Positions 1 to 8,025 are shown, counted from the stretch's first letter. The stretch: 8,921 nt of DNA from Leucothrix mucor (GCA_011322515.1 DRMS01000430.1:1-8921), one strand, 5' to 3'. The notes: generated by a model not told the origin, from the letters alone. Translations and numbers: made by a program.

Positions 1-85
1 TAGAGACCGAGCTGATTTGTCGATCTTCACCCTGTAAGTCCCCACCTACCATGTATGCAATTTCTGCAAGCCCTAACCATGTCAT
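1..85 (-). CDS. murF: MurF N-terminus (UDP-MurNAc-tripeptide:D-Ala-D-Ala ligase), truncated by window edge
   Basis: Only the first 28 codons are visible. They read M-T-W-L-G-L-A-E-I-A, then a GGDLQGED segment and ISSVS, which fits the N-terminal domain of MurF (compare the NGELQG segment of the E. coli protein). MurF adds D-Ala-D-Ala to UDP-MurNAc-tripeptide in the cytoplasm, the step after MurE. The ATG overlaps the murE stop codon by four bases (ATGA), and an AGGAG ribosome binding site lies eight bases upstream inside murE (plus-strand positions 94-98), so the start is well supported. The identification rests mainly on position directly after murE plus this short match. The frame is open to the left edge. 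Confidence 0.88.
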   Translation of the reverse strand, partial: MTWLGLAEIAYMVGGDLQGEDRQISSVS

Positions 86-1632
86 ATTGCCAGCTCCTGT
101 AAGGCTTCTGCCGCTTGCTGCCGATCATCAAACATTTCTGTTTTATGAGCAAATATTTGCACTTGTTCGTGTCCCTTTCCTGCGATCAAAACCACATCAC
201 CCGCTTGCGCTTGTCGCATTGCATAACGAATCGCTTTGGCACGATCATGTTCAATCACTATTTTTTCAGCCTGTTTAAAACCAGCCATAATATCGCGCAT
301 AATTGCCTGTGGGTTTTCAGTACGCGGATTATCATCTGTCACAATCACCACATCTGCATCTTGCTCTGCAATTTTAGCCATCAAAGGACGCTTGCCTTTA
401 TCACGATCACCGCCACAACCAAAGACACAAAAAATACGTTGCTGCGTATGCCCACGCAATGCTTTTAATACAGACTCTAATGCACCTGGTGTATGTGCAT
501 AATCAACCACAACCAGCACATCGGATGCATTCACTTTATCCATACGACCTGATACTGTTTTAACATGACTTAGTGCCTCTAAAGCCTCACTAAATTGCAC
601 ACCTAGTGACAACATTGCCGCTAGTGTTGCTAATAAATTACTAAGATTAAACCAACCTAAAACGGCCACTTTTAGCATACCTTGCTGATCACCATAAGAA
701 ATCTGCGCTTGTATCCCTTTATTGCTGAAGCTAGCATTTTGAGCAATTAACTCGGCATCAATATCAGTATTTTCTGATTTCACGGCATAGCGCAACAGTG
801 CTTTATTACTGCCTTTTTGCTTTAATTTATCGACTATTTGCTGGCTAAAAGCATCCTCCTGATTGAGCACAACTGTGTTGACTTCGGGGCGTAAAAATAG
901 CTTTTGTTTAGCCACTGTATAGTTCTCAACCGTGCCATGATAATCAAGATGATCCCGTGTCAAATTGGTTAGAATCGCCACATCAAAATCAACACCATTC
1001 ACCCGTTCCTGATCTAGCGCATGTGATGACACTTCCATTGCAATATATTCAACACCTTTTTTGGCTAATTGATGCAATGTTTTATGCACTGTTAATACAT
1101 CAGGTGTTGTATGGGTTGCCTGTTGTAAATCATTTGGAAAACCGATACCCAGTGTTCCAATAACGGCCGCTTTATTAGCAACTAATGCATTCATAGCTTG
1201 TGCAAAAAAATGAGTAACGGTTGTTTTACCATCCGTACCTGTCACACCAATAACTTTTAACCCATAATTTGCTTTTCGTAGCTGATTGTCGTCCAGTATT
1301 TGATAATAACGCCGTGCTATTTCACCTAATTGCCGTGCCAATTCTTTAATTTCAATAGTAGGAATAGTTAAATCGGCTAATAATTTAGATTCGTTTTGGG
1401 TTAAGTCAGCTTCATAAATAATCGCAACTGCACCTTGTTGTTGTGCTTTAAGCGCATATTTTACACCATGCGCTTGCGTACCTTTTAAGGCTACAAATAA
1501 CATGCCTTGTTTGATTGTACGACTGTCTAGGGTTAAACCACTAACAAACAAGTCAACAGAAACTTCTATCAAAGCATCGCTATCAACACCTTTTATTCCC
1601 TTTAATAAATAATGTAGTGAATGCTTTATCAT
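82..1632 (-). CDS. murE: UDP-N-acetylmuramoyl-tripeptide synthetase MurE (meso-DAP type)
   Basis: MurE is the cytoplasmic ATP-dependent ligase that adds the third stem-peptide residue to UDP-MurNAc-L-Ala-D-Glu. The 516-residue product is slightly longer than E. coli MurE (495). Visible motifs, in order: the N-terminal substrate-binding part with LDSRTI (35-40); the P-loop TGTDGKTT (131-138); TTPD (175-178); EVSSHAL (200-206); NLTRDHLDYHG (223-233); AKQKLF (241-246), which should carry the carbamoylated lysine; GRMD (362-365); DYAHTP (377-382); GCGGDRD (405-411); DNPR (434-437); and GKGHE (485-489). DNPR is the known signature for meso-diaminopimelate rather than lysine, so a Gram-negative type cell wall is inferred. 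The start ATG overlaps the ftsI stop as ATGA, with GAGGTG just upstream as ribosome binding site. No key residue appears to be missing. Confidence 0.97.
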   Translation of the reverse strand: MIKHSLHYLLKGIKGVDSDALIEVSVDLFVSGLTLDSRTIKQGMLFVALKGTQAHGVKYALKAQQQGAVAIIYEADLTQNESKLLADLTIPTIEIKELARQLGEIARRYYQILDDNQLRKANYGLKVIGVTGTDGKTTVTHFFAQAMNALVANKAAVIGTLGIGFPNDLQQATHTTPDVLTVHKTLHQLAKKGVEYIAMEVSSHALDQERVNGVDFDVAILTNLTRDHLDYHGTVENYTVAKQKLFLRPEVNTVVLNQEDAFSQQIVDKLKQKGSNKALLRYAVKSENTDIDAELIAQNASFSNKGIQAQISYGDQQGMLKVAVLGWFNLSNLLATLAAMLSLGVQFSEALEALSHVKTVSGRMDKVNASDVLVVVDYAHTPGALESVLKALRGHTQQRIFCVFGCGGDRDKGKRPLMAKIAEQDADVVIVTDDNPRTENPQAIMRDIMAGFKQAEKIVIEHDRAKAIRYAMRQAQAGDVVLIAGKGHEQVQIFAHKTEMFDDRQQAAEALQELAI

Positions 1633-3437
1633 GAGGCACCTCTATGACGACCATTGCCTCGTGCATGTTTTCGCGTAGGTAAATTATCAGGCGGAATATC
1701 CAATATTCTTAATGCGCTTGACATAACCCTAGAAAACACGGGAGCGGCTAACCGTCCACCTGATGCTTTCGCTACTTTTGGTTCATTAATCATCACTGCC
1801 ACAACAATACGCGGATCAGAAGCAGGCGCCATACCAATAAAGCTGACTATCTTTTTATTTTTACGATAGCGTTTATTGATAAATTTATAAGCTGTTCCTG
1901 TCTTGCCAGCAACATGATACCCATCAACACTTGCATTTTTACCTGTTGCTTTTTTGCTCACCACTGACGTTAGCATTCTTAGTATGGCCTTGGCATTAAC
2001 CTCTTTCATAATGCGTTGCCCTGCAACAGTCTTATTTCTTTTATAAATCGTAGCGGGATAAAGTACACCGCCTGTTGCAAACACAGTGTAAGCATGCGCC
2101 AATTGAAGCAGACTGGCAGAGATACCGTAACCATAACCAAGAGATGCTCTATCCACCTTAACCCATTGATCATAATAGGATAATTTTCCCTCAGACTCAT
2201 TAGGAAAGCCCGCGCTAGGACGTCTTCCAAAACCAATTCGACTAAGGAACTTCCATTGTCCACTTGCTTTCATTAACAAGGCAATTTTACTTGCCCCGAC
2301 ATTACTTGATTTTGCTAAAATCCTATCCAGCGTCATTGAGCCATAATTTCTTGGATCTCGGATTTTAGTCTTGCCCATATTAATATAACCAGGCGAAGTA
2401 TCTATTTGTACATCTGGACCAATCACCCGAGCTTCTAAAGCTGCCGCTATAGTGAATGGCTTGATGGTCGAACCAGGTTCAAATGCATCTAAAACGGCAC
2501 GATTACGATAACGAAAAGGTTTTAATTCCGAACGCACATTGGGATTAAACCCTGGCATATTTGCCATTGCTAAAATCTCCCCCGTATAGGCATCAAGTAC
2601 CACGATTGAGCCTGCTTTAGCATTTAATTGATAGACCGTGCTTTTTAATTCTTTATATGCCTGAAACTGGATGCGCCTATCGATACTCAAAGCGACTTCC
2701 TGACCAGGCTTCATTTCTTTTATTTGTTCAATATTCTCTATTAGGCGACCACGGCCATCACGTACAACACGTTTTTTTCCAGACTCACCTGCCAATATTT
2801 GATTTTTAGAACGCTCAATCCCCTCGACACCTTTATCATCAATGTTGGTAAAGCCTACTACATGCGACAACGCTTCACCCATTGGGTAAAAGCGTCGATA
2901 TTCAGAGGTGTTGCTAAAGGAGGGCAAATTCAAACTGGTTATATCCTCTGATATTTCAGGTGGTATCTGCCTTGCTATATATAAAAATTGTTTTGATTTA
3001 TTACGGCGTATTTTTTTAATTAATTTATCAGCATCAAGTTTCAAATAGGCCGCTACCTTCTGCAAGCCAATATCCACCTCATCTAGACGTGCTTTCGCTA
3101 GGAGTGCCTCATCTTCGTTTTCACTTGTCGTTCCTTTAATAAGCCCTGCGCGCACAGCAAACAATTTTTTTGGATTACACCAAATTGATTCAACAGGTGA
3201 ACTAATTGCCAGTGACTCATTATTGCGATCAACAATCATACCCCGATAGGGAGGCACAGAAACAACCCGCATCTGCCTTTTATCAGCCTGCTTTTGCAAC
3301 CACTGTTGCTGAAAAACCTCAAGATAACCCGCGCGCAAAAGTAATACAGAAATAAGTGTCAATAAGAAAATTAACAACGCAAAACGCCGCCCCCTGTAAA
3401 CAGGAGGCAGCATATTTGACACTCTTGCCTTTCTCAT
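1629..3437 (-). CDS. ftsI: Septal peptidoglycan D,D-transpeptidase FtsI (PBP3)
   Basis: FtsI is the class B penicillin-binding protein that cross-links septal peptidoglycan with FtsW in the divisome. The 602-residue protein has a short cytoplasmic N-terminus with a basic patch (RGRR, 15-18), one membrane anchor (about 19-36), a periplasmic pedestal (about 55-240) containing RGMIVDRN (65-72), and a transpeptidase domain. The three active-site motifs are intact: S323-T-I-K326 holding the nucleophile, S377-S-N379, and K512-T-G-T515. GYGYG (434-438) is also present. Compared with my recollection of E. coli FtsI (588 aa), there is an acidic stretch of about 20 extra residues near 95-120, and the C-terminus ends in a basic tail (about 589-600). 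The stop overlaps the murE start. The start overlaps the ftsL stop by one base (TAATG), with GGTGA seven bases upstream. Confidence 0.97.
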   Translation of the reverse strand: MRKARVSNMLPPVYRGRRFALLIFLLTLISVLLLRAGYLEVFQQQWLQKQADKRQMRVVSVPPYRGMIVDRNNESLAISSPVESIWCNPKKLFAVRAGLIKGTTSENEDEALLAKARLDEVDIGLQKVAAYLKLDADKLIKKIRRNKSKQFLYIARQIPPEISEDITSLNLPSFSNTSEYRRFYPMGEALSHVVGFTNIDDKGVEGIERSKNQILAGESGKKRVVRDGRGRLIENIEQIKEMKPGQEVALSIDRRIQFQAYKELKSTVYQLNAKAGSIVVLDAYTGEILAMANMPGFNPNVRSELKPFRYRNRAVLDAFEPGSTIKPFTIAAALEARVIGPDVQIDTSPGYINMGKTKIRDPRNYGSMTLDRILAKSSNVGASKIALLMKASGQWKFLSRIGFGRRPSAGFPNESEGKLSYYDQWVKVDRASLGYGYGISASLLQLAHAYTVFATGGVLYPATIYKRNKTVAGQRIMKEVNAKAILRMLTSVVSKKATGKNASVDGYHVAGKTGTAYKFINKRYRKNKKIVSFIGMAPASDPRIVVAVMINEPKVAKASGGRLAAPVFSRVMSSALRILDIPPDNLPTRKHARGNGRHRGAS

Positions 3438-3733
3438 TATTCTTTCACCATTCTGATATTTTTGGCTTTCGGTATTAGCATACCCAAATCTGCACGTGCT
3501 TTACGCTCAACATAAATCTCATTGAGTACCACGCCTTGCTCTAGCTTTAATCGGCTCCACTGTGCAATCAAAATATTATGTTGCTTTGCTAACTTTTCAG
3601 ATTGTACAAAAAGCGCGCGCGACTGATGACGTTGCATAACAACAAATATTGCCATTGAAATGACAGATAGGTATAACAAAATAAGCAAAGCTACCTGCCA
3701 TTTTGATGCGTCCTTGTCCTCGATAATCATCAC
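3437..3733 (-). CDS. ftsL: Cell division protein FtsL
   Basis: FtsL is a small bitopic protein that forms a complex with FtsB and FtsQ and helps activate FtsWI at the septum. The 98-residue product has a short cytoplasmic N-terminus, one transmembrane helix (about residues 14-33), and a periplasmic helix rich in heptad-like hydrophobic positions (about 40-75), as expected for a coiled-coil partner of FtsB. FtsL sequences are poorly conserved, so the call depends on size, topology and position between rsmH and ftsI. Two starts compete. GTG at 3733 overlaps the rsmH stop as GTGA and lies nine bases after AGGTGA (3748-3743). ATG at 3730 overlaps it as TGATG and lies twelve bases after the same site. 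I keep the GTG on spacing, but the ATG would remove only one residue. Confidence 0.92.
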   Translation of the reverse strand: MMIIEDKDASKWQVALLILLYLSVISMAIFVVMQRHQSRALFVQSEKLAKQHNILIAQWSRLKLEQGVVLNEIYVERKARADLGMLIPKAKNIRMVKE

Positions 3734-4710
3734 GCTATTTTTTCACCTATTCTCATTATCGCGCTACGTGAACGTGTATTTATTTCGATTTCTCGCGCTG
3801 ATGCCTTAATAGGTTTGCCAACTAGTTTAAAAATAATCGTTGGTATACCATCCTGCCCTTGCAATGCATCTAGCTGTGAATCCATTAATGGCAAACCACG
3901 CGGCAATTTTGCTCGAGTAGATTTATCTTTTAAAAAGCGCTTAACCATACGGTCTTCCAAAGAATGAAAACTAATTATCACAATTCGCCCATATATTGCG
4001 AGCGATTGAGTTGATCGTTGCAAACAAGTATCCAAGTCATCCAATTCTTTATTAATAAAAATACGAATTGCCTGAAAACTTTTTGTTGCGGGGTTTTTGC
4101 CTTTCTTTTGCTTTGCCTTAGGAACTGCGCCTGCAATAATATTTGCTAGACGCAGGGTTGTTTCTATGGGGGATAACACTCTTTCTTTTACAATACTGCG
4201 TGCTATCCTGCGCGCAAATCGTTCTTCTCCAAATCGCCATAGCACATCAGCAATTTCTTTTTCTTCTGCCGCATTGATCCATTCAGCAGCACTTTCTCCA
4301 ACCTCTGGATTCATTCGCATATCCAGTTCACCATCACGCTGAAAACTAAAACCGCGTGATGCATCATCTAATTGCGGTGATGAAACACCGAGATCTAGCA
4401 ATAAACCATCTGGTTTTCTATCAATTCCTATCTGTTCCAATGCATCTGGAAAGTCCTTAAAAGAACCTTGCCAAATAACTACCCGCGTATCCTTTGCGTA
4501 TTTTTCTTTTGCATATGCGATTGCCTGAGGGTCTTTATCAATGAGCAACAGACATCCATTTTTATCGAGCTGTGATAAAATAAGGCTTGAGTGACCACCG
4601 CGTCCAAACGTTGCATCAATATAAAAACCATCACTTCTAACAGCTAAAGCCTCTACCGCTTCTCTCAGCAACACGGTTGCGTGTTGAAACACTGCTACTG
4701 AATCATTCAT
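3730..4710 (-). CDS. rsmH: 16S rRNA (cytosine1402-N4)-methyltransferase RsmH (MraW)
   Basis: RsmH methylates N4 of C1402 in the decoding centre of 16S rRNA using S-adenosylmethionine. The 326-residue protein is close to the usual length (E. coli 313). It shows the family motifs in order: DATFGRGGH (32-40) of the SAM-binding site, LDLGVSS (105-111), RDGELDMRMN (125-134), FQAIRIFIN (212-220) and ISFHSLEDR (246-254). A lysine-rich stretch (198-210) precedes the FQAIRI motif. The start is ATG with AAGAG eight bases upstream, twelve bases after the mraZ stop. Its place as the second gene of the dcw operon is the widely conserved arrangement. Confidence 0.97.
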   Translation of the reverse strand: MNDSVAVFQHATVLLREAVEALAVRSDGFYIDATFGRGGHSSLILSQLDKNGCLLLIDKDPQAIAYAKEKYAKDTRVVIWQGSFKDFPDALEQIGIDRKPDGLLLDLGVSSPQLDDASRGFSFQRDGELDMRMNPEVGESAAEWINAAEEKEIADVLWRFGEERFARRIARSIVKERVLSPIETTLRLANIIAGAVPKAKQKKGKNPATKSFQAIRIFINKELDDLDTCLQRSTQSLAIYGRIVIISFHSLEDRMVKRFLKDKSTRAKLPRGLPLMDSQLDALQGQDGIPTIIFKLVGKPIKASAREIEINTRSRSAIMRIGEKIA

Positions 4711-4722
4711 ATTGATTACTCT

Positions 4723-5178
4723 TTACAAAGATATTTGACTTAATACGGCATCAGTTTCTAAATTATCTTGTGCCTCAGCTAACCATTCATCTCTTTGTAT
4801 ATTCCATGTTTCCGCATCCCATAGTTCAAACTTATTTGCCTGACCTACCAATACCGTTTTTTTTTGCAAATTTGCATAGTCGCACAGTGGTGAGGATAAA
4901 CGTATACGACCTTGAGTATCCAGCCCAACCTCAGAGGCATGACCTAACACTAGACGTTGCATATTCCTTACGCTACGATTCATATTAGGTAGACTCATCA
5001 AAACTTGTTCGACCTTTATCCATTGATCCATTGGGTATAACAGTAAGCATCGATCCATATGATCAACCGTAACCACCATCTCACCTGATGCATTGGCAAT
5101 AATTGAATCACGGTAACGCGCAGGGATGGCTATACGCTTTTTAGCATCGATATTCAAATTAGAAATGCCACGAAACAT
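4723..5178 (-). CDS. mraZ: Transcriptional regulator MraZ
   Basis: MraZ is a DNA-binding protein that regulates the dcw operon from its own promoter, as shown in E. coli. The product of 151 residues is almost exactly the family length (E. coli 152). It carries two SpoVT-AbrB type half-domains, each with the conserved D-x-x-x-R element: DAKKR (11-15) after the MFRG start, and DTQGR (87-91). I start it at ATG 5178 rather than the in-frame GTG at 5184. The GTG lies inside the AAGGGG ribosome binding site (5189-5184), whereas the ATG lies five bases after it and yields the canonical MFRG N-terminus. The upstream leader holds a phased GTGG repeat array that should be its own operator. Confidence 0.96.
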   Translation of the reverse strand: MFRGISNLNIDAKKRIAIPARYRDSIIANASGEMVVTVDHMDRCLLLYPMDQWIKVEQVLMSLPNMNRSVRNMQRLVLGHASEVGLDTQGRIRLSSPLCDYANLQKKTVLVGQANKFELWDAETWNIQRDEWLAEAQDNLETDAVLSQISL

Positions 5179-5183
5179 TTGCA

Positions 5184-5189
5184 CCCCTT
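5184..5189 (-). promoter_or_regulatory. Ribosome binding site deciding the mraZ start
   Basis: The minus strand reads AAGGGG, then TGCAA, then ATG. This five-base spacing supports the ATG at 5178. The alternative GTG (5184-5182) shares its first base with the site and would have no Shine-Dalgarno sequence of its own. Confidence 0.75.
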
Positions 5190-5203
5190 ACCCAGAAGAA
5201 AAA

Positions 5204-5228
5204 ACCACCTTTCCCCACCATTCACCAC
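5204..5228 (-). promoter_or_regulatory. Probable MraZ operator: three GTGG boxes at 10-bp spacing
   Basis: On the minus strand GTGGT begins at 5228, GTGGG at 5218 and GTGGT at 5208, so three boxes sit on the same helical face exactly 10 bp apart. The array lies between the predicted transcription start and the mraZ ribosome binding site. MraZ is known to bind short G-rich direct repeats separated by five bases at the mraZ promoter in E. coli, and GTGG-containing repeats in other bacteria. The first box also reads AAAGTGG. Binding by this MraZ is inferred from pattern and position. Confidence 0.75.
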
Positions 5229-5236
5229 TTTGGCTA

Positions 5237-5265
5237 ATTATACCCCCCCAATACCCACAGGTCTA
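5237..5265 (-). promoter_or_regulatory. Predicted sigma70-type promoter of mraZ (dcw operon)
   Basis: A perfect TATAAT -10 box (5242-5237) is preceded by TAGACC (5265-5260; four of six matches to TTGACA) with a 17-bp spacer. Transcription would begin near 5230, giving a leader of about 50 bases containing the three GTGG boxes. A run of seven G residues directly abuts the -10 box, and two further GTGGG words (5276-5272 and 5258-5254) flank the -35 region, which may add regulatory contacts. Confidence 0.62.
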
Positions 5266-5280
5266 TAGGAACCCACGGTG

Positions 5281-5503
5281 ATTTTCTATACAAGACAATT
5301 ACTTAGATGAACGGTAGTAAGAAAGAACATGAACAATATGAAGAAGCTCTAAGCGTTACATGGAGCTAAAAACAGAACTTAATAAGTTACTTTAAGTATG
5401 TGGAATAATAAATTTGGGGATGAGATTTTATTTTTAGAATAAAAATGCTTGTTAATTAGGTAATAATATGCTGGGGAAGGCTTGCACAAAAAAGAATATA
5501 AGA
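5281..5503. other. AT-rich spacer between rnpB and the mraZ promoter region, no gene seen
   Basis: I see no convincing gene here. Open frames on both strands are very short and lack ribosome binding sites. There is one AT-only inverted repeat (5430-5446, 7-bp arms, 3-base loop) and one AACTT/AAGTT repeat (5376-5388), neither followed by a U-tract on the transcribed strand. The end nearest rnpB is T-rich on the minus strand, with six T residues at 5493-5488, and may take part in ending the RNase P RNA transcript. Confidence 0.6.
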
Positions 5504-5880
<377 letters not shown>

Positions 5881-5887
5881 GGGCGCT

Positions 5888-5916
5888 ATCGTAACAAAGC
5901 TATTAACGACTGCCTA
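5888..5916 (-). promoter_or_regulatory. Predicted rnpB promoter with GC-rich discriminator
   Basis: On the minus strand TAGGCA (5916-5911) and TACGAT (5893-5888) each match the sigma70 consensus at four of six positions, with a 17-bp spacer. The next seven bases, AGCGCCC, run up to the predicted RNA 5' end at 5880. GC-rich discriminators of this type are typical of growth-rate-controlled stable RNA promoters, including E. coli rnpB. Assignment is by pattern and by position relative to the RNA end. Confidence 0.5.
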
Positions 5917-5992
5917 CTCTTTTTATTTTTCTCTCCTCAATCCTTCTTCATCAAGCTATTTGAACGTTTATTTTCTTGGAGTGCCTTAATAT

Positions 5993-7915
5993 TTACCAAT
6001 GATAATAATAAGAAAGAGATAGCTCATTTTGTTGCTTTTCATAAGAAAGTCGTAACGCATTATTTTTATCAAAAGCGTAGCGTGTTTGCCAGCTTAACGT
6101 CTCACTCTTCTCGCCATTGTTTAGATTCGCTTCCAAGCCTATTTCCAATACTGACTTCAATGCAGGATAGGGTTTTATTACTAAGCCAATATTGGGTGTC
6201 AGTAGAAAGTCATCCTCTTTGGCGTGATATTGAGTATCCAGCATTACGTAAGAAAGCATTTTTTGAGACGTTTGCCATGCTTTGCCGATACCTGCTGATA
6301 AAAACAACCCATTGCAATCAGTACAGTGCTTATTTCTAGCTTTTATCCCTACTGCGACACGCCATGAAAATTCATTTTCCTGATAAAGCGTTGTTGGTGA
6401 GATATTTAATTTCTGGATGCTGACTAAATTAAAATAATCCAATGAAATTTTCTGTTTAGAAAATGATCTTAAACTTAAATCAAAGACTTTCAGCTCTGAA
6501 TTTGCCAATGCTCCATAACTATCGGTCAATAAATCATAGTGAATTGCGGTGACACCTAAACGTAAAAAATGCGCTTTCTTGTCTCGCCCAAACCCCACAG
6601 AAAATAATCGTGATTTAGAACCTTCTGCGGGAGAAATCATGGCAGGCACGGTTAATACGGGTTGCTTTTTATCTGCAATTGGCAATTGTAAACGCATCAG
6701 TAATAATTGATTTTTACGCTCTTTTAATACATTGAGTTGCTTTTTATCTTGCTCAGTATCAGTTAACTTATAATGATAGTAAGCCAACATCACGTCGATG
6801 ATCTGCGTCTGCCTTATTGTGCTTCTATTATTCAATAAATCTTTAGTTATGAGCTTAGAGCTAGCTAATAACTTATTAACCAGTAACGCATCTTCTTGCT
6901 GCAATTGATCAAATTGATGATAAAGCTTACGCTGATTAGAAGGTAGAAAGGTGATTTTTTTTATATAGCGAGACTGCTCAATATCGGTCAATTTTTGAAA
7001 CAGTGCGATTGGTAAATACCAAGGTTGATAGCGTGGTGTAAGCGTCTTTTCTGTTACTAACTCTACTAATTCAGCAATACGATAGGCACAATTCTTCTTT
7101 AAGAAATAATAGGTCGATTTCATCCCCATGACCTCCCACAAATGATAAACCAGAAAGCGCTGCTGCTCAGTCGTTAAATCTAACTCATACTCCCACATAT
7201 CGCGTAACTCCTGACGCGAATAAACACGATCTTGCTTGTAAAATGCTTTATCACGAAAGCGTGATACATAACCGCCCAGCAAACCTTTAATAATATAAAT
7301 AGGAATTATTTCATTATCAGGTACTTGTGCGCCATAGTTAATAGATTGATCTAATAAATTACCACTACTAGTTTTATACTCACTATTATTTAATTTAACC
7401 AATAAATGCCCAAAGGTAGAGGCAGGATTACCAAAATAACCACCCACTAAAACCAAACTAATAGAATCCAAGGATGAAAATTTAGCCCAGCGTTGCAAGC
7501 GTTTACACTGCACCGCAGGTAATATGTTTCGATTAAATTTGAGCTGCTTTTGTAGCCAGTAGAAACGAGCAGGGAATCGACATTGCGCATGTTGATTAGG
7601 ATCTCCAGTAACCGCTTGAAACATTGCCTGTAGACTTGCGTCCAACTCAGCTTTAGGATGATGCGTATCACTTAGAAAAAACTCAGAACTAAGAATTTCG
7701 CTTCGTTGAGCAGATCGCCCCTTGCTATCAAAGTGCAATAAACGCAACCAAGTAGGACTTTTTGCCAGCTTGAGACTCTCCGCCTGTAGTAAAACCCGCT
7801 GTAGTTCACGCTGGTTTTTATTAGGGGATGCTAAAGCTTGGCTTGTATATAGGCAAAATAGAACGCTAAAAAAAACGACTACTTGATACTTTTGCACTAA
7901 AAAAGATTGAAACAT
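5993..7915 (-). CDS. Exported DUF4105 / Lnb N-terminal family protein with probable C-terminal beta-barrel
   Basis: The 640-residue protein begins with a signal peptide: hydrophobic core about 11-22, and S-Q-A-L-A giving likely cleavage after residue 29. The middle contains GNPASTFGH (162-170) and KKNCAYR (273-279), the hallmark pair I associate with the DUF4105 / Lnb N-terminal periplasmic family. The order His then Asn-Cys resembles circularly permuted papain-like (NlpC/P60-related) folds, with H170 and C276 as candidate catalytic residues. Residues about 436-640 alternate polar and hydrophobic and end in YYYHW, a terminal aromatic as in outer-membrane beta-barrels. A CxxC motif lies at 531-534. 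The substrate is unknown. I use ATG 7915 because it starts the signal peptide directly. An in-frame TTG at 7945 would add ten residues; neither start has a clear ribosome binding site. A weak promoter-like pair TTGGGT/GATAAA occurs near 8032-8004. Confidence 0.78.
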   Translation of the reverse strand: MFQSFLVQKYQVVVFFSVLFCLYTSQALASPNKNQRELQRVLLQAESLKLAKSPTWLRLLHFDSKGRSAQRSEILSSEFFLSDTHHPKAELDASLQAMFQAVTGDPNQHAQCRFPARFYWLQKQLKFNRNILPAVQCKRLQRWAKFSSLDSISLVLVGGYFGNPASTFGHLLVKLNNSEYKTSSGNLLDQSINYGAQVPDNEIIPIYIIKGLLGGYVSRFRDKAFYKQDRVYSRQELRDMWEYELDLTTEQQRFLVYHLWEVMGMKSTYYFLKKNCAYRIAELVELVTEKTLTPRYQPWYLPIALFQKLTDIEQSRYIKKITFLPSNQRKLYHQFDQLQQEDALLVNKLLASSKLITKDLLNNRSTIRQTQIIDVMLAYYHYKLTDTEQDKKQLNVLKERKNQLLLMRLQLPIADKKQPVLTVPAMISPAEGSKSRLFSVGFGRDKKAHFLRLGVTAIHYDLLTDSYGALANSELKVFDLSLRSFSKQKISLDYFNLVSIQKLNISPTTLYQENEFSWRVAVGIKARNKHCTDCNGLFLSAGIGKAWQTSQKMLSYVMLDTQYHAKEDDFLLTPNIGLVIKPYPALKSVLEIGLEANLNNGEKSETLSWQTRYAFDKNNALRLSYEKQQNELSLSYYYHW

Positions 7916-8025
7916 ATTAAAAATATCTGATTTGTAGACTACCAACTTAATGCGGGACAGCCTGTTAATTCATAGCGTTTGGAAAGAAAACTAAAACATC
8001 GCTTTTATCGGCTACCCATTTAATT

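Noticed and set aside
5330..5354. Tiny plus-strand frame ATG AAC AAT ATG... of seven codons
   Set aside because: Too short, with no ribosome binding site or promoter that I can see.
5430..5446. Inverted repeat ATTTTTA-GAA-TAAAAAT as a terminator for rnpB
   Set aside because: The stem is only A-T pairs, has no U-tract after it on the minus strand, and lies about 60 bases beyond the mature RNA end.
7913..7945. TTG 7945 as the start of the DUF4105 protein
   Set aside because: The ATG ten codons later starts a normal signal peptide directly. The extra ten residues would precede the signal peptide without a ribosome binding site. Not excluded completely.
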